From an uncultured Pseudorhodobacter sp. (GTDB taxonomy: Bacteria > Pseudomonadota > Alphaproteobacteria > Rhodobacterales > Rhodobacteraceae): a stretch of 19,948 bases of DNA. Position numbers and translations under genes: made by a program. Below are positions 15,275-19,948 of the stretch, piece after piece; the stretch's first letter is position 1, and every line of letters starts with the position of its first letter. The notes under the pieces are model-generated. The model searched no databases. It was not told where the DNA came from and saw only the letters and a program-made list of their open reading frames with translations. The stretch is from the NCBI GenBank assembly GCA_937910975.1, contig CALEMZ010000336.1, forward strand, positions 1 through 19,948, written 5' to 3'.

Positions 15275-17961
15275 TTTTTTGCCCTCGCAATGGCTGCGAG
15301 GACGCGGTGCGGAAGGGCGGGCAAGCGGGTGATTTCGGCCCCGGTCGCGTGGCGGATGGCGTTGAGGATGGCGGGCGCGGTGGGGATCAGGACATGCTCG
15401 CCAAGGCCTTTGGCTCCGTAAGGGCCATGCGCATCAGGAACCTCGATCAGCAGGCTTTCAATCTCAGGCATGTCGCCTGTGGTAGGGATCAGATAGTCAT
15501 GCAGGTTTTCGGTTCGGCCTTGCAGGTATTCTTCCATCATGGCCAGCCCGATGCCTTGGGCGACGCCACCTTCGATTTGCCCAGTGGCAAGCAGCGGGTT
15601 GATGGTGCGACCCAGATCATGGGCGGCAGTGATTTTGTGTAGCTTGAGGGTGCCGAGGGCCGGATCGACATCCAGCTCCACCATTTGCGCGCCAAAGCCA
15701 TAGACGGCATAGGGGTTGCCTTGGCCGTTTTCATCAAGGCCCGTTGTGGGCGGATCATAGGTTTCTTCGGCCATCAGCGCATAGCCATGCGCGTTGGTGG
15801 CAAGGGGGGGAAGCGCAAGGCGGGTGCTTTGCGTGCCTTCAGTGGCGGTGAGTGTGCTGCCGCTAAGCGAGAGGGTTGCCGCCTCTCCCATATTCAAGCG
15901 TCGCAGGATATCGGCCCGCAAGGCGGTCCCGGCGGCATGGGCTGCGCGGCCTGTGACATAGGTCTGTCGGCTCGCAGAGGTTTTGCCGCAGTCGGGGGTC
16001 AGGAAGGTATCTGGCCCGACAAGTTGGAATTGTGCCAAAGGCAGCCCCAGCGCATCGGCGGCGATCTGGGTGATGACGGTGTTGGAGCCTTGGCCGATAT
16101 CGATGGCGCCTTGGTGCAGCATCAGCGCGCCTTCGGGGGTGATCCCCAGCCGGATGGTGGAGGGGTTGGGCAGCCCGGTGTTGCCGCAGCCATACCAGCA
16201 AGATGCAACCCCCACGCCGCGCCCCGGCGTAGCCCGCGCGGTGGCAAGCGCGCGCTGCCAATGAGGGCGCAGCGCCGTAAGGCATTCGACGATACCGGCG
16301 GCCTGCATCTCTTGCCCAGTTGCGGTGGTTTGGCCGTTGCGCAGGGCGTTTAGCAAGCGAAATTCAAGTCGGTCCATGCCGACCTGATCGGCGAGTTTGT
16401 CATAGATGGTTTCTTGCCAGATGGCGGCTTGTGGCACGCCAAAGCCGCGAAACGCCCCGGCTATGGGGTTGTTGGTATGCACGGCTTGGGCGGTGGCGGA
16501 GTAGTTGGGCGTGAAATAGGGGCCGGAGGCGTGGACGGGTACGCGGTTGGCCACGGTTGGGCCCCAGCTGGCATAGGCGCCGGTGTCGAACAGCCCCGAA
16601 AACTCCAACCCCGTGATGTGGCCTGATGCGTCACAACCGATGCGGCCAGTCATTTGCGCCGGGTGGCGTTTGGTGGTGGAGGCCATGCTTTCGGCGCGGG
16701 TATATGTCATCCGGCAGGGCCGCCCGGTTTTCAACGTCACCAACCCGATCAGCGGTTGCAAGGAGACGTCGAGTTTGGAGCCAAACCCGCCACCCACGGC
16801 TGAGGGGACGATGCGCAGCCGATCATGCGGCAGGCCCAGAACGGCGGCGGTTTCGTCGCGGTCCATTATGGGGGCTTGGGTGCAGGCGCGGATCACCAGC
16901 ACATCGCCTTCCATCCACGCCGCCCCGGCCTCGGGTTCGATATAGGCATGTTCGACGAAGGCGGTTTCAATACTGGCCTCGGCCACATGTGCCGAAGCGG
17001 CGAGGGCCGCCGCCGTATCGCCGCGCCTGACGGTGCCTTTGATCAGCGTATTGTCGGGGCGGCCCGCGTGGAGCAGGGGCGCACCGGGGGCCATGGCCTC
17101 GGCAGGGGAAAGCAGGGGGGGCAACACTTCCCAGATCACGGGGAAATCGGTAAGGTCGGGGATGGGCGTGCCATCATCCTCGAAGGCCGCGAGGGCTATG
17201 GCCTCACCCCGCAGGCGCACGATGCCCTCGGCGAGGGCGGGCTGGTCGACAAAGGCGGGGATTGCGCCGAAACGGTTGATGCCGGGGATGTCGGTGGCGG
17301 TGAAAACCAGCGCGGCCTTGGCTCTTGCCCAGGCTGGCACATCGCCAAAGGTGAAGCGGGCCGAGGGGTGGGGCGAGCGGATCGCCTTGACCACCAGCCC
17401 GCCGCTTTGCCACAGATCGGCGCCAAAGATATCGCCCGCCACCTTTGCTGCGCCATCAATGCGGGGGGTGGCTGCGCCGACAGCCATGCCAGCGGCAGGC
17501 ATGGGGGGCGCTGGGGGCGGGTTGGTATCACAGACAGCCGCGATGATTTTGGTATAGCCGGTGCAACGGCAAAGCACGCCGCCCAGTGCCGCCTTGGCCT
17601 GATCTGGCGTGGGCGTGGGTGTTTCGGCCAGCAGGGCGGCGGCGGCCATCAGCATTCCCGGCGTGCAGATGCCGCATTGCGCGGCCCCGTGCCGGTGAAA
17701 GGCGCTGCGCAGGCGGGTTAGGGCATCGGTTTGGGCCTCAACCGTTTGCACGCTACGGCCCTGCACCCGTGCGGCGGGGGTAAGGCAGGCACAGACCTGC
17801 TCGCCATCCAAAAGCACGGTGCAGGCCCCGCAATCGCCCGCATCGCAGCCAACTTTGGTGCCGCGCAAGCCGGCCTTTTCGCGCAGCAATTCGGACAGGC
17901 GCAGGCTGGGGCTGGCCTCAAATTGCGCGAGTTTGCCGTTGAGGGTGAAGGAGATGCTCAT
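15271..17961 (-). CDS. Fused [2Fe-2S] and molybdopterin subunit of a xanthine-dehydrogenase-family hydroxylase
   Basis: 896 residues, about the size of single-chain aldehyde oxidoreductase (Mop). Residues 1-145 hold two [2Fe-2S] sites: Cys39, 44, 47 and 59, then Cys96, 99, 131 and 133. The molybdopterin domain starts near PRIDGAAKVAGDIFGAD (166-182) and shows GGGFGSK (390-396), AFRGFG (503-508) and the C-terminal GLGE (852-855) with the likely catalytic Glu855. Such enzymes insert an oxygen from water at an electron-poor ring carbon or an aldehyde, in the cytoplasm. With the FAD subunit encoded upstream (ATGA overlap at 17958-17961) it makes a CoxM plus fused CoxSL layout. Clustering with a ring reductase suggests hydroxylation of an N-heteroaromatic ring. 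No XdhC-type cofactor-insertion gene is nearby. Confidence 0.93.
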   Translation of the reverse strand: MSISFTLNGKLAQFEASPSLRLSELLREKAGLRGTKVGCDAGDCGACTVLLDGEQVCACLTPAARVQGRSVQTVEAQTDALTRLRSAFHRHGAAQCGICTPGMLMAAAALLAETPTPTPDQAKAALGGVLCRCTGYTKIIAAVCDTNPPPAPPMPAAGMAVGAATPRIDGAAKVAGDIFGADLWQSGGLVVKAIRSPHPSARFTFGDVPAWARAKAALVFTATDIPGINRFGAIPAFVDQPALAEGIVRLRGEAIALAAFEDDGTPIPDLTDFPVIWEVLPPLLSPAEAMAPGAPLLHAGRPDNTLIKGTVRRGDTAAALAASAHVAEASIETAFVEHAYIEPEAGAAWMEGDVLVIRACTQAPIMDRDETAAVLGLPHDRLRIVPSAVGGGFGSKLDVSLQPLIGLVTLKTGRPCRMTYTRAESMASTTKRHPAQMTGRIGCDASGHITGLEFSGLFDTGAYASWGPTVANRVPVHASGPYFTPNYSATAQAVHTNNPIAGAFRGFGVPQAAIWQETIYDKLADQVGMDRLEFRLLNALRNGQTTATGQEMQAAGIVECLTALRPHWQRALATARATPGRGVGVASCWYGCGNTGLPNPSTIRLGITPEGALMLHQGAIDIGQGSNTVITQIAADALGLPLAQFQLVGPDTFLTPDCGKTSASRQTYVTGRAAHAAGTALRADILRRLNMGEAATLSLSGSTLTATEGTQSTRLALPPLATNAHGYALMAEETYDPPTTGLDENGQGNPYAVYGFGAQMVELDVDPALGTLKLHKITAAHDLGRTINPLLATGQIEGGVAQGIGLAMMEEYLQGRTENLHDYLIPTTGDMPEIESLLIEVPDAHGPYGAKGLGEHVLIPTAPAILNAIRHATGAEITRLPALPHRVLAAIARAKK

Positions 17962-18800
17962 GCAAGGGCCTGACAGGTTTGGGTGACAGCGCGGCGCAAC
18001 AGCTCGGTTGCGGCGGTGTGGCGATAGGCGGCGGTAGCGCGCAGATCATCCATGGGCGAGAGGGCAGCGGCCACGTCTTTGGCGGTGATGGTTTGGGCGG
18101 CAGCACCAAGCGGGGAGCCGATAAGCGCGGCCTCAACCGTCGCAATGCGCTGGGCGGTGGCCGAGCAGGCCCCGACGGCGAGGGCCGCACTGGTGATGCG
18201 GCCTTGTGTTGCGGTTAGCCGCACGGCGACCATGGCGATGGAGATCACCAGGTAGGCGCGTGCGCCGAGTTTCAAGAACTGCGATTGCCCGGCTAAACTG
18301 CCCTTTGGGATAAGAATGGCCGTCAGGATTTCCGAGGGCAGACGCGCGGTTTTGCGCGGGCCTTGCAAGAAGGCGGATAACGGAAGCTGGCGGGTGCTGC
18401 CCGCGCGGCGTAGCTCCACCAACGCATCCACAGCCAGCAGGGGCGGCACGCCATCGGCGGCGGGGGAGGCGTTGCAGAGGTTGCCGCCAATGGTCCCGGC
18501 GTTTTGGATTTGTCGCCCGCCCACCTCTAGCGCCGCCTGTTGCAGGGCGTGAAGCGCTGGCGGCAGGGCTGCGCGCGCGATATCTGCCCATGTGGTGCAG
18601 GCCCCGATGCGCAGACCTTCGGGCGTGTTGGTAATGCCGCGCAGCACTGGCAAGGTTGTCAGGTCCATCACGTCGCCGGAAAGGGTGGCGCCTTGGGTGG
18701 CGGGGTAAAGGTCTGTCCCGCCAGCGAGCAACCGAAAAGACCCGGTGCCAAGCAGCGTCAGGGCATCATCCAAGGTCGGGGGGCGCAAAAAGGCAGTCAT
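17958..18800 (-). CDS. FAD-binding subunit of a xanthine-dehydrogenase-family hydroxylase (CoxM-like)
   Basis: 280 residues, typical of CoxM-type subunits. FAD-contact motifs LAGGTDLYP (25-33) and QNAGTIGGNLCNASPAADG (99-117) are intact, and a CO-dehydrogenase flavoprotein C-terminal domain follows. It passes electrons from the [2Fe-2S] clusters of the fused partner to an outside acceptor. The ATG at 18800 is chosen because MTAFLRPPTLDDAL is the usual start; an earlier in-frame ATG at 18857 would begin right beside the 16-bp palindrome and adds unrelated residues. It is the first gene of the minus-strand block and is divergent from the MarR gene. Only a weak ribosome site (GAGA) is visible. 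Confidence 0.92.
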   Translation of the reverse strand: MTAFLRPPTLDDALTLLGTGSFRLLAGGTDLYPATQGATLSGDVMDLTTLPVLRGITNTPEGLRIGACTTWADIARAALPPALHALQQAALEVGGRQIQNAGTIGGNLCNASPAADGVPPLLAVDALVELRRAGSTRQLPLSAFLQGPRKTARLPSEILTAILIPKGSLAGQSQFLKLGARAYLVISIAMVAVRLTATQGRITSAALAVGACSATAQRIATVEAALIGSPLGAAAQTITAKDVAAALSPMDDLRATAAYRHTAATELLRRAVTQTCQALA

Positions 18801-18840
18801 TTGATATCTCGCGTTATGGGCTGCCAAATAGGCCGCAGAT

Positions 18841-18856
18841 TGTTTGCGTGCAAACA
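18841..18856. promoter_or_regulatory. Perfect 16-bp palindrome, probable MarR operator
   Basis: TGTTTGC, a 2-base centre and GCAAACA form perfect 7-bp arms. The site lies 41 bases upstream of the FAD-subunit ATG and about 70 bases upstream of the MarR start, in their shared divergent region. MarR-family repressors bind 16-20-bp palindromes of this kind, usually over promoters of their own gene and the divergent operon. It abuts the candidate -10 of the minus-strand promoter, so bound protein would block that promoter. The palindrome is seen directly; its ligand protein is inference from position. Confidence 0.65.
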
Positions 18857-18885
18857 CTGTGCTGCCGATCCCCGCGTTCTGTCAA
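18856..18885 (-). promoter_or_regulatory. Candidate promoter for the minus-strand catabolic block
   Basis: A perfect TTGACA occurs at 18885-18880 on the minus strand. With an 18-base spacer the -10 would be CACAGT (18861-18856), which keeps the important second A and last T but is otherwise poor. Transcription would begin close to or inside the 16-bp palindrome and run into the FAD-subunit gene. A weak -10 with a perfect -35 is common in alphaproteobacterial promoters, but this is a visual match only. Confidence 0.35.
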
Positions 18886-18925
18886 CGTTGTTGCGTGGGG
18901 CTTGTGTGGCGGCTATGCCAAAAGG

Positions 18926-19372
18926 GTGAAGCAACATGCTGCCCCCCAAACGCCGCCCGAAACGGCAGGCTATCGTCTGGACGACCAGATCGGATATGTG
19001 CTGCGTCGTGCCACGCAGCGGCACTTGGCGATTTTTTCCGAAGTGATCCCGGAGGTGACGACCACGCAATTTGCGGTGTTGGCGCGGCTTGCTGAAATGG
19101 GCGCGCAATCGCAAAACCATCTTGGGCGGGCCACCGCGATGGATGGGGCCACGATCAAGGGGGTGGTGGACCGGTTGGTGCGGCTGGGTCTGGTGGAAAC
19201 TGCGCCCGACACCCGAGATCGCCGCCGTTTGACGGTTGGGCTATCTGCTGCTGGACGATCCTTGTTTGCGGCCCGAGTCGGCGATGCGCAAGATATTTCA
19301 GATCGGACGGTTGCCGCCCTGAACCCGGCAGAGCGTGCGCAGCTTTTGGAATTGTTGTCGCGGTTGACCTGA
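18926..19372 (+). CDS. MarR-family transcriptional regulator, divergent from the catabolic block
   Basis: About 148 residues from a GTG start. The winged helix is clear: TTTQFAVLARLAEMGAQSQN (46-64), recognition region ATAMDGATIKGVVDRLVRLG (69-88) and wing APDTRDRRRLTVGLSAAGR (93-111) with the DxRDRR pattern of MarR proteins. The start is uncertain: GTG at 18926 has AAAAGG directly against it, TTG at 18902 has no better site, and no in-frame ATG is close. Position next to the palindrome and opposite the molybdenum-enzyme genes makes it the likely repressor of the block, released by a pathway compound. In Pseudomonas putida the MarR-type NicR controls nicotinate genes in response to 6-hydroxynicotinate, a useful parallel but not proof. 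Confidence 0.85.
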   Translation: MKQHAAPQTPPETAGYRLDDQIGYVLRRATQRHLAIFSEVIPEVTTTQFAVLARLAEMGAQSQNHLGRATAMDGATIKGVVDRLVRLGLVETAPDTRDRRRLTVGLSAAGRSLFAARVGDAQDISDRTVAALNPAERAQLLELLSRLT

Positions 19373-19405
19373 GGATAGGCACGACATATTTTTGTTACAA
19401 AAGAA

Positions 19406-19433
19406 GTTGCAAGGTTAGCGCTATCAATGCAAC
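19406..19433. promoter_or_regulatory. 28-bp imperfect dyad in front of a solute-binding protein gene, possible operator
   Basis: GTTGCA and TGCAAC are perfect outer arms, and the exact centre is the palindrome TAGCGCTA (19416-19423); only 3 of 14 base pairs fail. A core with CG at its centre flanked by A/T-rich arms is reminiscent of LacI-family operators. It lies 47 bases before the ATG of the solute-binding protein gene in a 107-base gap that is more A/T-rich than the rest of the window. No LacI-type gene is in view. The symmetry is seen; the regulator is inference. Confidence 0.5.
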
Positions 19434-19479
19434 CTAGGCCGATAAGAACAAAATACCAAAAACTTCCTGGGAGGGAATC

Positions 19480-19948
19480 ATGCGTACTTACATACTCACC
19501 GCGTCCGTTTTAGCACTGTCCACCGGGCTTTCGGCTGGCAGCGCGATGGCTGCCGGTAAACTTAACCTCTATTGCTCGGCACAAGAAGACTGGTGCCAGC
19601 TGATGGCCCGCAGCTTTGAAGAAGCGACGGGAATTGACGTGGATATGACCCGCAAATCCTCGGGCGAGACTTTTGCCCAGATCAAGGCGGAAGAAGTCAA
19701 CCCCAAGGGTGATGTCTGGTGGGGTGGTACGGGCGACCCGCATTTGCAGGCGGCTGAGGAAAACCTGACGGAACCCTATGTTTCATCGATGCGCGACCAA
19801 TTGCATCCATGGGCGATTTCGCAGGCCACATCAGCGGGCGACAAGACGATCGGGATCTATTCCGGCGCGCTGGGCTTTGGCTATAATACCAAGCTTTTGG
19901 CCGATAACAACCTGCCGGCCCCGGAGTGCTGGGAAGACCTGACCAAGC
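19480..19948 (+). CDS. Extracellular solute-binding protein of an ABC importer (3' end missing)
   Basis: 156 codons are visible before the right edge. Residues 1-24 form a Sec signal peptide with a likely cut in SAMA-AG. The mature part starts KLNLYCSAQEDWC and continues with SFEEATGIDVDMTRKSSGET, KGDVWWGGTGDPH and GALGFGYNTKLL, the layout of family 1 binding proteins of the iron(III)/AfuA-FbpA type, which feed a permease and an ATPase usually encoded next. Two cysteines (32 and 39) could form a disulfide. GGGAGGG ends 4 bases before the ATG. Iron is the default ligand for the family, but related proteins bind polyamines, phosphonates or sugar phosphates, so the ligand is open. It belongs to a different transport system from livKHMGF. 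Confidence 0.85.
   Translation, partial: MRTYILTASVLALSTGLSAGSAMAAGKLNLYCSAQEDWCQLMARSFEEATGIDVDMTRKSSGETFAQIKAEEVNPKGDVWWGGTGDPHLQAAEENLTEPYVSSMRDQLHPWAISQATSAGDKTIGIYSGALGFGYNTKLLADNNLPAPECWEDLTK

Noticed and set aside
15271..15280. A7 run read as a sequencing error splitting one longer gene
   Set aside because: The molybdenum subunit already has full family length and ends normally after the GLGE region, so no missing C-terminus needs to be restored; the coupled-ORF reading explains the junction without an error.
1..19948. CRISPR arrays, transposons, tRNA genes or phage genes
   Set aside because: No regularly spaced direct repeats, transposase or integrase motifs, or tRNA-like cloverleaf sequences were found on reading both strands; all sizeable stretches are explained by the genes listed.

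Overview
The window is high-GC and gene-dense, with many ATGA-type overlaps between neighbouring genes. Protein styles (a NIT1-like nitrilase beside a MarR gene, a Tat-exported Liv-type binding protein, a fused CoxS-CoxL-type molybdenum enzyme, an Hnr-like reductase) fit an alphaproteobacterium, most likely Rhodobacteraceae. This assignment is inference from style; no rRNA or tRNA is present to confirm it. No stretch longer than about 160 bases lacks a gene, and I see no CRISPR array, insertion sequence or RNA gene.

Layout. Bases 1-2344 (plus strand) hold the end of a deaminated-glutathione amidase gene, a MarR regulator, an NAD-dependent epimerase/dehydratase and a small membrane phosphoglycosyl transferase. 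The last two overlap by 4 bases and look like surface-polysaccharide functions. From 18800 down to 2396, fourteen minus-strand genes run head to tail: an FAD subunit and a fused [2Fe-2S]/molybdopterin subunit of a molybdenum hydroxylase, a 25-codon ORF, a 6-hydroxynicotinate-reductase-family protein, a UPF0280 (ApbE-like) protein, a DUF1185 protein, a polytopic membrane protein, a complete Liv-type ABC importer (binding protein, two permeases, two ATPases), and the two subunits of a hydantoinase/oxoprolinase. Three gaps of 78-162 bases break this run: before and after the binding-protein gene, and before hyuA. Divergent from the first gene is a second MarR regulator, and a perfect 16-bp palindrome sits between them. 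At the right edge a solute-binding protein gene of another ABC system begins, with a 28-bp dyad in its leader.

How the genes may work together. The minus-strand block reads as a catabolic island for an N-heterocyclic compound. The Liv-type importer would bring the substrate in. The molybdenum enzyme would hydroxylate the ring to a lactam. The Hnr-like flavin/iron-sulfur protein would partly reduce the ring, with the UPF0280 protein possibly attaching its flavin. HyuA/HyuB would open the lactam at the cost of ATP. The MarR protein would repress the block until an inducer appears. Individual family calls are strong. The order of steps and the substrate (nicotinate-like is the first guess) are inference.
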